A stretch of 56,346 nucleotides of DNA from Desulfofundulus thermobenzoicus (GCF_009428905.1 NZ_WHYR01000022.1:1-56346); one strand, 5' to 3'; counted from the first letter of the stretch, positions 34,055 to 45,557 are shown. Translations and numbers: made by a program. The notes: generated by a model from the letters alone, not told the origin.

Positions 34055-34732
34055 TCAGCCCTGCCGGTGTTCCACCCGGTATACTCCCGGCAGGGACACC
34101 AGCTTGTTCAGGATCTGTACCCGGCTGGTGTTGGGCGGAAACTGTACGGTGATCTCCAGCAACTGGCGCTCCTCGTCATCAGCCATCTTGGCCACTTCAA
34201 TATTTTTAATAATCAGTCCCGATTCCTTTAAAAATTCGCCCACCTGGTGGATATATTGCGGCTGACTGCCTATAACCATGCTTAACACGTCATGGATACG
34301 GCGCTGGCGCACATAATCCTCCAGGGCGCCCAGGATTACCAGGGCAAAGAGGACCAGCACGGTACCCAGGGTGGCCGCCAGGTAAAATCCTCCCCCGGCC
34401 GCCAGACCGATGCAGGCCACCACCCACAGGCTGGCCGCCGTGGTCAGTCCGCGTACCAGGGGGCCTTCCCTTAAGATGGCACCGGCCCCCAGGAAACCAA
34501 TGCCGCTGACCACCTGGGCCGCCACCCGGGCGGCATCGCCCTTAAACTCGTAATGCAGGCCTTCGGAAACAACCATGGCCAGGGCGGCGCCCACGCAAAC
34601 CAGGATATGGGTGCGAAAACCGGCCGAATAGGTCCGGATGGTCACGTACAACCTTTCCCGCTCCAGACCGATCATTCCCCCCAGCAATACCGACAGGGCC
34701 AGCCTGAGAATAATTTCCTTTTCGGTAAGCAT
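34055..34732 (-). CDS. MgtC/SapB-family membrane protein
   Basis: The 225-residue protein has four to five transmembrane helices with the MgtC signature: LALSVLLGGMIGLERERLYV, RTHILVCVGAALAMVVSEGL, VVSGIGFLGAGAILREGPLV and LTTAASLWVVACIGLAAGGG. A cytosolic ACT-like C-terminal domain follows (IVKNIEVAK-like IIKNIEVAKMADDEERQLLE). MgtC proteins affect P-type ATPases, magnesium and stress adaptation; the direct role here is unknown. It occupies the place of polC in the Bacillus order. Confidence 0.92.
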   Translation of the reverse strand: MLTEKEIILRLALSVLLGGMIGLERERLYVTIRTYSAGFRTHILVCVGAALAMVVSEGLHYEFKGDAARVAAQVVSGIGFLGAGAILREGPLVRGLTTAASLWVVACIGLAAGGGFYLAATLGTVLVLFALVILGALEDYVRQRRIHDVLSMVIGSQPQYIHQVGEFLKESGLIIKNIEVAKMADDEERQLLEITVQFPPNTSRVQILNKLVSLPGVYRVEHRQG

Positions 34733-34745
34733 GGCACCGCCCCCG

Positions 34746-35939
34746 TCAGAAACGCCCGGTCAAGCCCCTTACCCCTTCCGGGCTTCCAGTGAAACGAAAA
34801 GACTGCAGCATGGCATACATCAGGTCCACCGCATCCCGGGCTGCGTGGGGCCGGCCCAAACGGGCGGCGGCCGCCGACATGGACAAAAGACGACTTTTGT
34901 TTTCCAGACAGGCGGCCACCTCCCGGCCCAGATCCTGAACCCGGGATACCTGGACGGCGGCGCCGGCCCGGCAGAGATATTCGGTGTTGCGTTCCTCCTG
35001 TCCGGGCAGGGGATCGGCTATAATCATGGGCAGGCCTCTGGACATGGCTTCCGCACAGGTCAACCCGCCGGCCTTGCCCACCATCAAATGGGCCACGGAC
35101 ATCAGTTCCGGAATGTTATGCACGAATCCAAAAACCCGTACCGGATGGCGGCTGTTTTCAGCCATGTGCTGTATCCGGTGGCGCAGTTGTTCGTTTTGAC
35201 CGGTCACCACCAGCAACTGGCAGGGTACGGGACCATTGCCCAGGTAATGTACAGCCTCCGCCAGCGGCCCCATGCCCAGTCCGCCCCCCATCACCAGCAC
35301 GGTAGGACGGTCCGCATCCAGTTCCAGCATCTGCTGCACCTGTACGCAGTCCACCGGCCGGGCAAAGGAGGGATCAATGGGAATACCAGTGGCGTGAACC
35401 CGCTCCACGGGAAAATCATACTCCATAAATTGCCGGCGCAAGTCCTCTGTGGCCACCACATAGGCGTCCACCTCCGGAAATACCCAGAAGGGATGGACGG
35501 TAAAATCGGTAATGGTGGCGCAAACCGGCACCCGGAAGATCCCCTGGCTTCTTAAACGGTCCAGAATACCCACGGGAAAAGGATGGGTGCAGACAACCAG
35601 CTGGGGACGGCTCTGCTGTAAAAACTTGACCAGCCTGGGCGCCGTGAGCTTGTTCAATATGCGGTTGAACTCCTGTTTGGCAAATTCCGACAGGGGCTGC
35701 CCCTTTTCGGCCCGGCGGTAAAGGTAACCGTAAACCACCGGAGTGATTTTGAGCATTTCCATATAGGTGCCCAGAATCACCTTTTCCAAAAGAGGGCTGG
35801 TATAGCGAAAGGTGTCCAGAATGGTCACTTCGGCCAGGGGATTCTGTTGCTGGATGGCAGCTTTTATGGCTGCTGCCGCGCGCATATGGCCCATGCCGGC
35901 GGAAACAGACAGGATGACTACCCGTTCCAGGACAGCCAT
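34746..35939 (-). CDS. MGDG-synthase/UgtP-type glycosyltransferase
   Basis: The 397-residue GT28-family protein has the MGDG-synthase N-terminal domain (VVILSVSAGMGHMRAAAAIK, VVCTHPFPVGILDRLRSQGI, ATITDFTVHPFWVFPEVDAY) and the nucleotide-sugar-binding C-terminal half (PTVLVMGGGLGMGPLAEAVH, LMVGKAGGLTCAEAMSRGLP, PLPGQEERNTEYLCRAGAAV). It would transfer a sugar, probably from a UDP sugar, to diacylglycerol or a related lipid. ATG at 35939 has AGAGGGG at proper spacing; another ATG 6 bases earlier touches that site. Its location beside cdsA, uppS and rseP fits an envelope role. Confidence 0.88.
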   Translation of the reverse strand: MAVLERVVILSVSAGMGHMRAAAAIKAAIQQQNPLAEVTILDTFRYTSPLLEKVILGTYMEMLKITPVVYGYLYRRAEKGQPLSEFAKQEFNRILNKLTAPRLVKFLQQSRPQLVVCTHPFPVGILDRLRSQGIFRVPVCATITDFTVHPFWVFPEVDAYVVATEDLRRQFMEYDFPVERVHATGIPIDPSFARPVDCVQVQQMLELDADRPTVLVMGGGLGMGPLAEAVHYLGNGPVPCQLLVVTGQNEQLRHRIQHMAENSRHPVRVFGFVHNIPELMSVAHLMVGKAGGLTCAEAMSRGLPMIIADPLPGQEERNTEYLCRAGAAVQVSRVQDLGREVAACLENKSRLLSMSAAAARLGRPHAARDAVDLMYAMLQSFRFTGSPEGVRGLTGRF

Positions 35940-35950
35940 AACCATCCCCT

Positions 35951-37672
35951 CTAGCTCTCGAAAAGAATTTGCCGCACATGGCCCACCAACCGGTCCCGGG
36001 GAACCAGACCGGTTTCCCGGGTGGCCCGGCGGCGTACCTCCACTGCACCGGTTTCTACTGTCTGGTTGCCGATGGTAATGCGCAAAGGATAACCGATCAG
36101 GTCGGCATCTTTGAATTTCACCCCCGGACGTTCGGGGCGGTCGTCCAGGACCACCTCCACCCCGCCGCCGGCCAGATCCCGGTAAACATTTTCGGCCATT
36201 TGCATATGACGCTCGTCCTTATGATTCACCGGAATGACTACCGCGTGAAAGGGTGCGATGGATACCGGCCAGATGATCCCATCTTCGTCGTGGTTTTGCT
36301 CAATGGCCGCAGCCATGGTTCGGGTGATACCAATACCATAACAGCCCATAATGACGGGATGGTTCTGCCCGTTTTCGTCCAGATAGGTGGCTCCCAGAGC
36401 CCGGCTGTACTTGTCACCCAGTTTAAAAATCTGCCCCACTTCTATTCCGCGGGCTTCCTGCAGGGGCGTGCCGCAATGGGGACAGGGGTCCCCCGCCCGC
36501 ACCAGACGCACATCCACCACCAGATCGGGAATAAAATCCCGCCCGGGATTGACGTTAATCAGATGGGTATCGTCCCTGTTGGCACCGGCCACCGCGTTCA
36601 CCAGCCCCATCACTTCCGGATCGGCCACCAGCTTCACACCGGTTAGACCCACCGGACCGGCATATCCCACCCGGGCACCGCTAATCCGCTCCACGGCGGG
36701 AGCGTCGGCCAGTTCCAGGGAAAGAACATCAAGAGCCTTCTGCAACTTTATCTCGTTTACCTCCCGGTCACCCCGGACCAGTACGGCCACTGTACCCTTT
36801 TCCGTCCGGTAAAGCAGGGTTTTAATCAGCCGCCGGGCATCCACACCCAGATATGCTGTAACCTGTTCCACCGTATGTATACCCGGGGTGTGCACCTGCT
36901 CTGCAGGACGGGGCTCTTCATCGATACCCGTGTCCCCGGGGGGTGTGGCGGCGGCTCGCTCCACATTGGCGGCGTAACCACAGGCATCACCCGGACAGAA
37001 AACCACCAGGGCCTCTCCCGATTCGGCCAGCACCATGAATTCATGGGTGTCGTTGCCGCCGATGGCCCCGGAATCGGCTTCCACCGGGCGGAATTTGAGC
37101 CCGCACCGCTGAAAGACCCTGGTATAGGCCTCGTACATTTTTCCATAGCTCACGTCCAGCCCGGCTTCATCCCGGTCAAAGGAGTACAGATCTTTCATGA
37201 TGAACTCGCGGCCCCGCATGAGCCCGAAACGGGGACGGCGCTCATCCCGGTACTTGTTCTGGATCTGGTAGAGCAAAAGGGGCAACTGGCGGTATGACCG
37301 CACCTCGCCCCGTACCAGGGAGGTAATGATTTCCTCATGGGTGGGTCCCAGGCAGAAATCCCGGCCGTGCCGGTCCTTCAAACGAAACAGTTCCGGGCCG
37401 TAGACATCCCAGCGCCCCGATTCCTGCCAGAGTTCCGCCGGCTGGATGATGGGCATCATGATCTCCTGACCGCCCTGGCGGTCCATTTCTTCCCGCACAA
37501 TTTGTTCGATTTTCCTGATCACCCGCCAGGCCAGGGGCAGGAAGGTATAAACCCCGGCCGCGGCCTTGCGGATAAATCCGGCCCGCAGCAGCAGCTGGTG
37601 GCTGATCACCTCTGCTTCAGCCGGCACTTCCCTTAAAGTAGGTATGAGCAACTGACTGACCCTCACCAACAC
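35951..37672 (-). CDS. proS: Prolyl-tRNA synthetase
   Basis: The 573-residue class II synthetase is of bacterial type, with the YbaK-like editing domain inserted. Visible are motif 1 region [20 protein letters not shown], motif 2 region [40 protein letters not shown], the editing insert (about residues 240-380, with [20 protein letters not shown]), motif 3 region [20 protein letters not shown] and the anticodon-binding C-terminus. No T-box leader is seen in the short gap after ispG. Confidence 0.97.
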   Translation of the reverse strand: MLVRVSQLLIPTLREVPAEAEVISHQLLLRAGFIRKAAAGVYTFLPLAWRVIRKIEQIVREEMDRQGGQEIMMPIIQPAELWQESGRWDVYGPELFRLKDRHGRDFCLGPTHEEIITSLVRGEVRSYRQLPLLLYQIQNKYRDERRPRFGLMRGREFIMKDLYSFDRDEAGLDVSYGKMYEAYTRVFQRCGLKFRPVEADSGAIGGNDTHEFMVLAESGEALVVFCPGDACGYAANVERAAATPPGDTGIDEEPRPAEQVHTPGIHTVEQVTAYLGVDARRLIKTLLYRTEKGTVAVLVRGDREVNEIKLQKALDVLSLELADAPAVERISGARVGYAGPVGLTGVKLVADPEVMGLVNAVAGANRDDTHLINVNPGRDFIPDLVVDVRLVRAGDPCPHCGTPLQEARGIEVGQIFKLGDKYSRALGATYLDENGQNHPVIMGCYGIGITRTMAAAIEQNHDEDGIIWPVSIAPFHAVVIPVNHKDERHMQMAENVYRDLAGGGVEVVLDDRPERPGVKFKDADLIGYPLRITIGNQTVETGAVEVRRRATRETGLVPRDRLVGHVRQILFES

Positions 37673-37685
37673 TGATCCCCCTTCG

Positions 37686-37745
37686 TAAAAAGTCGTCGGC
37701 CGTCAGACACCGGTTATCGGGTTGTGAGCGCCGGGTTATCGTAAA
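37686..37745. repeat. Short intergenic repeat between ispG and proS
   Basis: The word GTCGTCGGCCGTCAGA (37690-37705) closely matches GTCGTCGGTCTTCAGA at 46238-46253 and partly TAGTCGTCAG at 31381. It is followed by two copies of (C)GGTTATCG-like sequence: CACCGGTTATCGGG and GCCGGGTTATCG. It may be a degenerate dispersed element. No promoter or terminator was recognised. Confidence 0.4.
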
Positions 37746-37748
37746 ATG

Positions 37749-38807
37749 TTATTCCGATACCATCTTTTCCACTTCCCGTACCAGGGCATCCACCAGACCG
37801 GCTTCCGGCACCCGGCTAACCACCAGGCCGCTCCGGAAAAGGAGGCCGCCGCCCTTCCCGCAGGCAATGCCCACGTCGGCGTGGGCGGCTTCCCCGGGAC
37901 CGTTTACAGCACACCCCATAACAGCCACCTTTAATGGTTTCTCCACCCACTGCAGCCGGTCCTCCACCATGAGCGCTATATTTTCCAGATCCACCTGTGT
38001 CCGGCCGCAGGTGGGACAGGAAATCAATTCAATGCCCCGCCGGCGCAATCCCAGGGCTTTTAAAATTTCATAGCCCACCCGTACTTCTTCCACCGGGTCG
38101 CCGGTAAGGGAAACCCGGATGGTGTCACCGATGCCCTGGGCCAGCAGCGCGCCGATGCCCACGGCCGACTTGATGGTTCCCGAGCGAACCGTGCCGGCTT
38201 CCGTAACCCCCACATGAAAGGGATAATCCACCTCGGCGGCCAGCAGCCGGTAGGCTTCCATCATCAGAGGCACATCCGAGGCTTTCAGGGAAACTTTGAT
38301 TTCCCGGTAGTCCATCTCTTCCAGGAGGCGTATGTGTCTTAAAGCGCTGTCCACCATGGCCCGGGCCGTGGGACCGCCGTATCTGGCCAGCAAATCCTTT
38401 TCCAGGGATCCGGCGTTGACACCAATGCGTATGGGCACCTTCCTGGACCGGGCGGCCTCCACCACCCGGGCCACCCGGTCCGGACCGCCGATATTGCCGG
38501 GGTTGATCCGGAGCCCATCCACCCCGGCCGCCAGGGCATCCAGGGCCAGCCGGTGGTCGAAATGTATATCGGCAATGATGGGAATGGGGCTTTGCCCCTT
38601 GATCTTTTCCAGGGCACCGGCCGCCCGGGCGTCGGGCACGGCCACCCGCACGATTTCGCAGCCGGCCCGGGCCAGTCTTTTAATCTGGGCCACGGTGGCC
38701 GGCACGTCCCGGGTATCGGTATTGGTCATGGACTGCACCGATACCGGCGCGTCGCCTCCCACCTGCACCCCACCCACAAAAACGGCACGGGTTTTTCTTC
38801 TCTGCAC
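37749..38807 (-). CDS. ispG: 4-hydroxy-3-methylbut-2-en-1-yl diphosphate synthase
   Basis: It is the [4Fe-4S] enzyme of the MEP isoprenoid pathway (GcpE). The 352-residue protein starts RRKTRAVFVGGVQVGGDAPV, has the TIM-barrel segments GLRINPGNIGGPDRVARVVE and VGVTEAGTVRSGTIKSAVGI, and the cluster-ligand motifs ISCPTCGRTQVDLENIA and GCAVNGPGEAAHADVGIACG. Together with dxr, cdsA and uppS it forms a lipid-carrier synthesis block. Confidence 0.97.
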   Translation of the reverse strand: MQRRKTRAVFVGGVQVGGDAPVSVQSMTNTDTRDVPATVAQIKRLARAGCEIVRVAVPDARAAGALEKIKGQSPIPIIADIHFDHRLALDALAAGVDGLRINPGNIGGPDRVARVVEAARSRKVPIRIGVNAGSLEKDLLARYGGPTARAMVDSALRHIRLLEEMDYREIKVSLKASDVPLMMEAYRLLAAEVDYPFHVGVTEAGTVRSGTIKSAVGIGALLAQGIGDTIRVSLTGDPVEEVRVGYEILKALGLRRRGIELISCPTCGRTQVDLENIALMVEDRLQWVEKPLKVAVMGCAVNGPGEAAHADVGIACGKGGGLLFRSGLVVSRVPEAGLVDALVREVEKMVSE

Positions 38808-38855
38808 GGGAAACTCCCCTTTGAAACGGCCGTCAGTCAGCAGATACTATCCGGC

Positions 38856-39875
38856 TTACATTAGCTGTACTATGTCCTTGTAAGTAATGACCACAATCAA
38901 CAGTAACAACAAACCGAAACCAATCAGGTGGATAAAGTTTTCCTTGGCGGGATCCACCGGCCGGCCCCTTAAGCCTTCCACCACCAGGAAAAGAATGCGG
39001 CTGCCGTCTAAGGCCGGAACGGGTAACAGATTAAACAGACCCAGGTTTATACTCAAAAAGGCGGCCAGCTGTATGAGGTAAAAGAGACCCATTTTAACGG
39101 CGGTATTGATCTCCTGTACAATTCGTACCGGACCCCCCAGTTCGGCGGGTGCCTGACCGGTGATCATTTTCCCGATAAAGTCCAGAATGAGCACACTGAT
39201 GCGCACGGTATACTCCACACCCCGGCCCAGGGCGCTGAAGGGATTCAGCCGGCGCAGTTCCTGGGCGGGATATATCCCAATTTTTCCCATACCCTGGGGA
39301 TCCGCCACCGTCAACAGGTGGATTTTCCTTTCCTTTCCGGCCCGGACCACGGTCAGGGTGAGGGATTGGCCTGGATGGGTATTCACCAGGTGACTTAATT
39401 GCTCCCAGGTGTCCACGGGCTGATCATTGATGGCCACCACCCGGTCGCCGGGCAGCACCCCGGCCTTTTCCGCCGGCTGACCCGGAACCAGTTTGCCAAT
39501 GGTAGTGGTGGGAGTGGGCACTCCCTGGGTTATAAAGATGACGGCCAGCAACAGGGCGGCCAGCAGGAAATTCATCGCCGGGCCGGCGGCAATCACCGCC
39601 GCCCGCTGGTAGACGGGCTTTTTCTGAAAGCTGCGCTCCTCGTCGTCCACCTCTTCCGCCGGATCCATGCCGGCCATGCGCACATACCCCCCCAGGGGCA
39701 ACAGGCGCAGGTTGTAAACCGTTTCCCCCCGGATCAGGCCAATCAGTTTTGGTCCGAAACCGATGCTGAACTCGTGCACTTTGATGCCCACCCGCTTGGC
39801 CACCAGAAAATGTCCCAGTTCGTGAAAAAGGATGAGCAAACCAAAAACCACTATGGACGCCCAGAATGTCTGCAT
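38856..39875 (-). CDS. rseP: Site-2 intramembrane metalloprotease RseP/RasP
   Basis: It cleaves membrane anchors of anti-sigma factors and signal peptides. The 339-residue protein has the zinc motif HELGH in LILFHELGHFLVAKRVGIKV (about residue 20), a PDZ domain (LVPGQPAEKAGVLPGDRVVA) near 125, and the second-ligand motif LFNLLPVPALDGSRILFLV near 280. Four transmembrane helices are visible. Its start is a few bases after the dxr stop. Confidence 0.96.
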   Translation of the reverse strand: MQTFWASIVVFGLLILFHELGHFLVAKRVGIKVHEFSIGFGPKLIGLIRGETVYNLRLLPLGGYVRMAGMDPAEEVDDEERSFQKKPVYQRAAVIAAGPAMNFLLAALLLAVIFITQGVPTPTTTIGKLVPGQPAEKAGVLPGDRVVAINDQPVDTWEQLSHLVNTHPGQSLTLTVVRAGKERKIHLLTVADPQGMGKIGIYPAQELRRLNPFSALGRGVEYTVRISVLILDFIGKMITGQAPAELGGPVRIVQEINTAVKMGLFYLIQLAAFLSINLGLFNLLPVPALDGSRILFLVVEGLRGRPVDPAKENFIHLIGFGLLLLLIVVITYKDIVQLM

Positions 39876-39879
39876 GACA

Positions 39880-41031
39880 TCACCTTCTTATAATTTCCCG
39901 GGCCTTTTCCCGGGCCCAGCCGTCGGCAAAAAGAATTTCTTCCAGATCGGGCCGGGAAACAACCCGGTGTTCGTCCATAACCGCCTCCACCACCCGGGAG
40001 ATACCGGTAAAACCAATCTCCCCGTTCAAAAAGGCCTCCACCGCCACCTCGTTGGCCGCGTTCAGCACCGCCGGCATGGTTCCCCCGGCCCGCCCGGCGG
40101 CGTAGGCCAGGCCCAGACAGGGAAACCGCCGGGTGTCCGGAGGTTCAAAGGTTAAACCTTTTAAACTATACCAGTTCACCCGGGGCAGCCGGTTGGACCA
40201 GCGCCGGGGATAGGACAGGGCGTACTGAATGGGCAGGCGCATGTCCGGCGGACCCATCTGGGCCAGTACCGAACCATCCACAAATTCCACCATGGAATGG
40301 ATGATGCTCTGGGGATGAATGACCACCTCAATCCGGTCCAGATCAACCCCGAAAAGCCACCGGGCTTCCAGAACCTCCAGGCCTTTGTTCATCAACGTGG
40401 CCGAATCGATGGTAATCTTGCGGCCCATGGTCCAATTGGGATGGGCCAGGGCCTGCTCCACCGTTACGGCGGACAAATCCGCCGGTTCCCGGCGAAAGGG
40501 ACCGCCCGAAGCGGTAAGCATAATCCTGTTCACGGCATTTTCCCGGTGGCCGTCCAGGCACTGCCAGATGGCCGAATGTTCACTGTCCACGGGAAAAATG
40601 TCCGCCCCCGTCGACCTGGCCAGTTCCATCACCAGCGCCCCGGCCGCCACCAGGGTTTCCTTGTTGGCCAGGGCAATGGAAAGACCTTTGCGCAGTGCCG
40701 CCACCGTCGGCATCAACCCTGCGGTACCCGTTATGGCCGTTAATACTACCCGGGCGCCGGAAGAGGCAGCCACCTGTACCAGCCCGTCTTCACCCCAGAA
40801 TATTTCCGGTCCCCCGGTACCGGAAAGGTGTTTTTTCAGCTCCCGGGCTTCCCCTTCTCCGGCCACCGCTACCACCCGGGGATGGAATTCCTTAATCTGC
40901 TGCAGCAAAAGGGGCCAGTTCCGGCCGGCACTCAAACCGGCCACCCGCAGGTCTCCGGGAAACTCCCGGATTACATCCAGCGCCTGCCGCCCAATGGACC
41001 CGGTACTGCCCAGAATAGCTATTTCTTTCAT
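39880..41031 (-). CDS. dxr: 1-deoxy-D-xylulose-5-phosphate reductoisomerase
   Basis: It performs the committed step of the MEP pathway. The 383-residue protein has the NADPH motif [40 protein letters not shown], the active-site region [40 protein letters not shown] and [23 protein letters not shown] at 41031 is chosen over the TTG directly before it. Confidence 0.97.
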   Translation of the reverse strand: MKEIAILGSTGSIGRQALDVIREFPGDLRVAGLSAGRNWPLLLQQIKEFHPRVVAVAGEGEARELKKHLSGTGGPEIFWGEDGLVQVAASSGARVVLTAITGTAGLMPTVAALRKGLSIALANKETLVAAGALVMELARSTGADIFPVDSEHSAIWQCLDGHRENAVNRIMLTASGGPFRREPADLSAVTVEQALAHPNWTMGRKITIDSATLMNKGLEVLEARWLFGVDLDRIEVVIHPQSIIHSMVEFVDGSVLAQMGPPDMRLPIQYALSYPRRWSNRLPRVNWYSLKGLTFEPPDTRRFPCLGLAYAAGRAGGTMPAVLNAANEVAVEAFLNGEIGFTGISRVVEAVMDEHRVVSRPDLEEILFADGWAREKAREIIRR

Positions 41032-41050
41032 CAAACCACATCTTTCGCTA

Positions 41051-42127
41051 TTATTTGCCCGGGTTAACCGGTGTACGGGTTTTCATTGCCGCCAGCAGGG
41101 CAATGAGGGTCAAAGGACCCAGAACCAGGCCAAGGACGCCGACGAGCTTCAACCCGGCATACATGGCCACCAGAACGGCCAGGGGGTGCAACCCCAGATT
41201 GGCCGCCACCACCCGGGCTTCCAGCACCTGCCTTACTCCCCATACCAGCAGGTATAAAAACAACAGCTTGATCCCAAAACCAATATTGCCGGTAAACAGG
41301 CACCAGATGGCCCAGGGCACATAAACGGTAGCCGGTCCCAGCACCGGAATAATATCAAAGAATCCAATCAACAAACCAATGGTCAGGGAATATTTGGCGC
41401 CGATGAGATACAAACCAACGATACTTTGCAATGTGGTCAAAGTAACCAGAAAGGACTGGGCGCGCAAATAACCCAGGGAAGCGCCCATCACCTCCCGGCT
41501 TACCTCCACCACCCGGCCACCCCAGGGCGGCGGTACCGTTTTCAGCCACAACTGGACTATCAGAGGATGGTCCCGGCTGACGAAAAAAGTAGCCACCAGC
41601 GCCACCACAATAGCCGTCACCGCATTGGGAAGGGAGGTAACCATATGCAATAAAGAGCCGGCCAGAGAACCGGCCGTGCGGGAAAGCCAGCCGGTAACGG
41701 TGCCCATGTTCTCCTGGATCCGCCCGGTAACCACCGGCGGCAACTGGAAGTAAAAAAACCGGCCCCTTTCCACCAGCTGGTTAATGGAGTCCTGTAAAGG
41801 GCCCATGTACTGGGGTAAACGTACGGAAAGATCACTTAACTCCCCCGCCAGGTGCAGGCTCAAAAAAGCCAGCAATGCCCCTATCCCGCCGATAAACACC
41901 AGCATGGACACAGCGACGGCAAAGGAGCGGTTCAACCGGCAACGATAATTTAGAAACCGCACCAGCGGCTCCATTAAGACGGCAATGATTACCGCCATGA
42001 TAAATGGAGTAAGCACAACCAGCAGAAAATGTAAAACATGCAGAACTTCCGGTACAACGTACTTCCAGGCCAGATAAAACAGTAAAATTGTTGTAATGAT
42101 CAGGGCTACCCGCAGGGACTTGGGCAC
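41051..42127 (-). CDS. AI-2E family permease, sporulation YtvI-like
   Basis: The membrane protein of about 358 residues has seven to eight hydrophobic segments ([56 protein letters not shown], and the C-terminal [20 protein letters not shown]) and the family pattern [20 protein letters not shown]. Members transport small molecules or ions; the substrate is unknown. GTG at 42127 has GAGG at good spacing; an earlier GTG at 42136 overlaps that site. Its insertion between cdsA and dxr is seen in some relatives but not in Bacillus. Confidence 0.85.
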   Translation of the reverse strand: MPKSLRVALIITTILLFYLAWKYVVPEVLHVLHFLLVVLTPFIMAVIIAVLMEPLVRFLNYRCRLNRSFAVAVSMLVFIGGIGALLAFLSLHLAGELSDLSVRLPQYMGPLQDSINQLVERGRFFYFQLPPVVTGRIQENMGTVTGWLSRTAGSLAGSLLHMVTSLPNAVTAIVVALVATFFVSRDHPLIVQLWLKTVPPPWGGRVVEVSREVMGASLGYLRAQSFLVTLTTLQSIVGLYLIGAKYSLTIGLLIGFFDIIPVLGPATVYVPWAIWCLFTGNIGFGIKLLFLYLLVWGVRQVLEARVVAANLGLHPLAVLVAMYAGLKLVGVLGLVLGPLTLIALLAAMKTRTPVNPGK

Positions 42128-42137
42128 CGGGGTCACC

Positions 42138-42926
42138 TCAACTTATTATAAACCTTCCTACGTAATAATATACCAGAGGGGCGGTAAACAACATACTGTC
42201 GAAACGGTCGAGGATACCTCCGTGACCGGGGATGATATCCCCGGCATCCTTTACCCCGGCCTGCCGCTTAAAGGCCGATTCCACCAGATCCCCCAGCAGG
42301 GCGGCCACCCCCAGCAATAAACCCAGGAAAAGCAGCGACCCGCGGGGGATAAAGGGATAGATAAAGGAAAAAACGGCAGCGGCACCCAGGCTGCCGGCAA
42401 TACCTCCCAGGGCGCCTTCCACGGTTTTGCCGGGACTTAAAACCGGAACCAGCTGATGCCTTCCCCACCGCCGCCCGATAAAATAGGCCAGGGTGTCACT
42501 GGACCAGGTACCCACCAGGGTAAAGATCAACCAGATCCACCCGTCGGACAACAGTCGCAACAGATAGAGAAAAACAAACAATCCCACATAAAAGGTGGAC
42601 AGCAGGGTCACAGCACCCTCCACCGGTGTGAAACCGGGATATTGCAGAACCATGGTCAAAAGAATTAGAAACAACAGGGGCACCGCCGCCACCCCCCAGA
42701 CGGCATCCCTGTATATGTATGTCAGGATAAGCAGTAAAAGACTGCTCACCAGGGATAACCAGAGGGGCAGGTAGAGCCTGATCCTTTGAAAAATGGCCAC
42801 TATTTCCATGGACGCCAGGATCATCAACAAACCGGTCAATATGAAAAGGGGCAGGCTCCCGTGCCATACGGCGACAATAATCAGGGGGATGCCCACCAGG
42901 GCACTTAAGATCCGGTGCCTGAGCAA
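42138..42926 (-). CDS. cdsA: Phosphatidate cytidylyltransferase
   Basis: It makes CDP-diacylglycerol for phospholipid synthesis. The 262-residue integral membrane protein has about eight hydrophobic segments and the family signature SDTLAYFIGRRWGRHQLVPV with LSPGKTVEGALGGIAGSLGA, plus the C-terminal GDLVESAFKRQAGVKDAGDI and PGHGGILDRFDSMLF. It starts with TTG at 42926 after AGAGGTGA. The start lies inside the uppS 3' end (22-base overlap). Confidence 0.96.
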   Translation of the reverse strand: MLRHRILSALVGIPLIIVAVWHGSLPLFILTGLLMILASMEIVAIFQRIRLYLPLWLSLVSSLLLLILTYIYRDAVWGVAAVPLLFLILLTMVLQYPGFTPVEGAVTLLSTFYVGLFVFLYLLRLLSDGWIWLIFTLVGTWSSDTLAYFIGRRWGRHQLVPVLSPGKTVEGALGGIAGSLGAAAVFSFIYPFIPRGSLLFLGLLLGVAALLGDLVESAFKRQAGVKDAGDIIPGHGGILDRFDSMLFTAPLVYYYVGRFIIS

Positions 42927-43726
42927 CTTCTGTCACCTCTAACCAGGCCACCAAAACGCCGTTCCCGCCGCTGATAATCCACCAGGGCCTGCAAAAGGTG
43001 AACGCGTCGAAAATCGGGCCACATAACGGTGGTCATCCAGAATTCCGTATAAGAAAGCTGCCATAAAAGAAAGTTGCTCACCCGGTAATCCCCGGCCGGC
43101 CGGATCAATAAATCGGGATCGGGCTGGCCGGCGGTGTACAGGTGCCCATCAATGGTGGATTCGTCAATGTCCCCGGGGGAAAGAACACCCCGGGCCACCT
43201 TCTGGGCTATGGTGCGCACGGCATCCACCAGTTCGGTGCGCCCCCCGTAATTCAGAGCCAGGTTCAATACCAGCCTGTGGTTGTTCCTGGTCCGCAGACA
43301 GGCCGCCTCCAGGGCTTCCCGGGCGGAAACCGGCAGTTCCTGAAGGCGTCCAATGGGATGAATACGGATATCGTTGGCACAAAGTTCGTCAATTTCCCGG
43401 TGCAGGTATTCCACCAGCAAGTTCATGAGAATATCCACCTCATCCCTGGGACGCTTCCAGTTTTCCGTGGAAAAGGCATACACGGTTAAATAACCGATGC
43501 CCAGCTCGGCGCAGGCGCGGACAACTTCCCGCAGGGACTCCACCCCGGCCCGGTGACCATAAGTCCTGGGCAAACCCCGCCGCTGCGCCCAGCGACCGTT
43601 GCCATCCATTATAATGGCCACATGACGGGGCAAACGGTGTAAGTCCAGGCGGGCCTTCAGCATCTCCTCTTCCTGGGCCTGCCTTGAACCGCCCCCCCAG
43701 AAACTACGAACCAGGCTTTTGAGCAC
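42905..43726 (-). CDS. uppS: Undecaprenyl diphosphate synthase
   Basis: It builds the C55 carrier lipid for cell-wall synthesis. The 273-residue cis-prenyltransferase has HVAIIMDGNGRWAQRRGLPR (catalytic Asp), YGHRAGVESLREVVRACAEL, YLTVYAFSTENWKRPRDEVD and LLIRPAGDYRVSNFLLWQLS. GTG at 43726 follows AAGGAGGTG. A terminator lies upstream after the ferredoxin gene, so uppS may begin a new transcript. Confidence 0.97.
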   Translation of the reverse strand: MLKSLVRSFWGGGSRQAQEEEMLKARLDLHRLPRHVAIIMDGNGRWAQRRGLPRTYGHRAGVESLREVVRACAELGIGYLTVYAFSTENWKRPRDEVDILMNLLVEYLHREIDELCANDIRIHPIGRLQELPVSAREALEAACLRTRNNHRLVLNLALNYGGRTELVDAVRTIAQKVARGVLSPGDIDESTIDGHLYTAGQPDPDLLIRPAGDYRVSNFLLWQLSYTEFWMTTVMWPDFRRVHLLQALVDYQRRERRFGGLVRGDRSCSGTGS

Positions 43727-43772
43727 AGGTACACCTCCTTAAACCGGCCCCGCTATAATTATATTACTAAAC

Positions 43773-43797
43773 AACCCCCTCCGGAAATGAGGGGGTT
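43773..43797 (-). terminator. Terminator between ferredoxin and uppS
   Basis: AACCCCCTC (43773-43781) pairs exactly with GAGGGGGTT (43789-43797); on the minus strand GTTTAGTAAT follows. It lies 8 bases after the ferredoxin stop. Confidence 0.65.
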
Positions 43798-43804
43798 TTG
43801 TCCA

Positions 43805-43972
43805 TTACTCTTCAATAATGGCTCCGGTAGGGCAGGCATCAATGCATGTGCCGCAGTTCTCACACTTGTCGGGGTCAATACGGTAAATATCACCCTCAAC
43901 GATGGCTTCATTGGGACAGGATTCGGCACAGGTCCCGCAGGCCAAACATTCATCGGTAATACGATAGGCCAC
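43805..43972 (-). CDS. 2[4Fe-4S] ferredoxin
   Basis: The gene is only 55 codons long. The protein reads MAYRITDECLACGTCAESCP, continues through EGDIYRIDPDKC, and ends ENCGTCIDACPTGAIIEE: two classic CxxCxxCxxxCP clusters of a clostridial-type ferredoxin. It carries low-potential electrons in the cytoplasm. GTG at 43972 follows AAAGGAGGTG. It starts 2 bases after the stop of the PASTA-like gene and is followed by a terminator. In the same place Bacillus has no ferredoxin. A supply of electrons to IspG is possible but only inferred from proximity. Confidence 0.93.
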   Translation of the reverse strand: MAYRITDECLACGTCAESCPNEAIVEGDIYRIDPDKCENCGTCIDACPTGAIIEE

Positions 43973-43974
43973 CT

Positions 43975-44192
43975 TCACACCTCCTTTCCCTGGTTTTCCC
44001 GTGCCACTGTTAACACTGCCTTTTCGGGAGCGGCAACGGTAATGCGGACTACCCGTAGCGGTCCCCCCGGATTATCCCGGGGCGGTGCCGTGGTACACAC
44101 TTCCACATGCCAGTTCAGGGCGGCACAGATATCCAGGGCTTCGGAAAGTTCCAGGGCCAGCACATCCGGCACCCGTGAAACATCCTTATTCA

Positions 44193-44193
<1 letters not shown>
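43975..44193 (-). CDS. Small PASTA-like hypothetical protein
   Basis: The 72-residue protein starts MNKDVSRVPDVLALELSEAL and continues DICAALNWHVEVCTTAPPR, with a final beta-rich half (LRVVRITVAAPEKAVLTVAR). The VPDVxxLxLxEAL pattern resembles one PASTA repeat as found in serine/threonine kinases and PBPs, but no membrane segment or kinase is attached. Its ATG overlaps the frr stop as TGATG, so it is coupled to frr. The family is otherwise not recognised. Confidence 0.65.
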
Positions 44194-45501
<1,308 letters not shown>

Positions 45502-45557
45502 TTATTCTACAATGCCGGTAAAATTCCTCTTCCCAGGCGGGAAATTTTAAAAAGCAG

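Noticed and set aside
37673..37748. T-box leader for proS
   Set aside because: The gap is only 76 bases, too short for a T-box, and shows no T-box core sequence.
43759..43953. 64-codon minus frame over the ferredoxin gene
   Set aside because: It is the wrong frame; the true 55-codon ferredoxin with two CxxCxxCxxxCP clusters is at 43805-43972.
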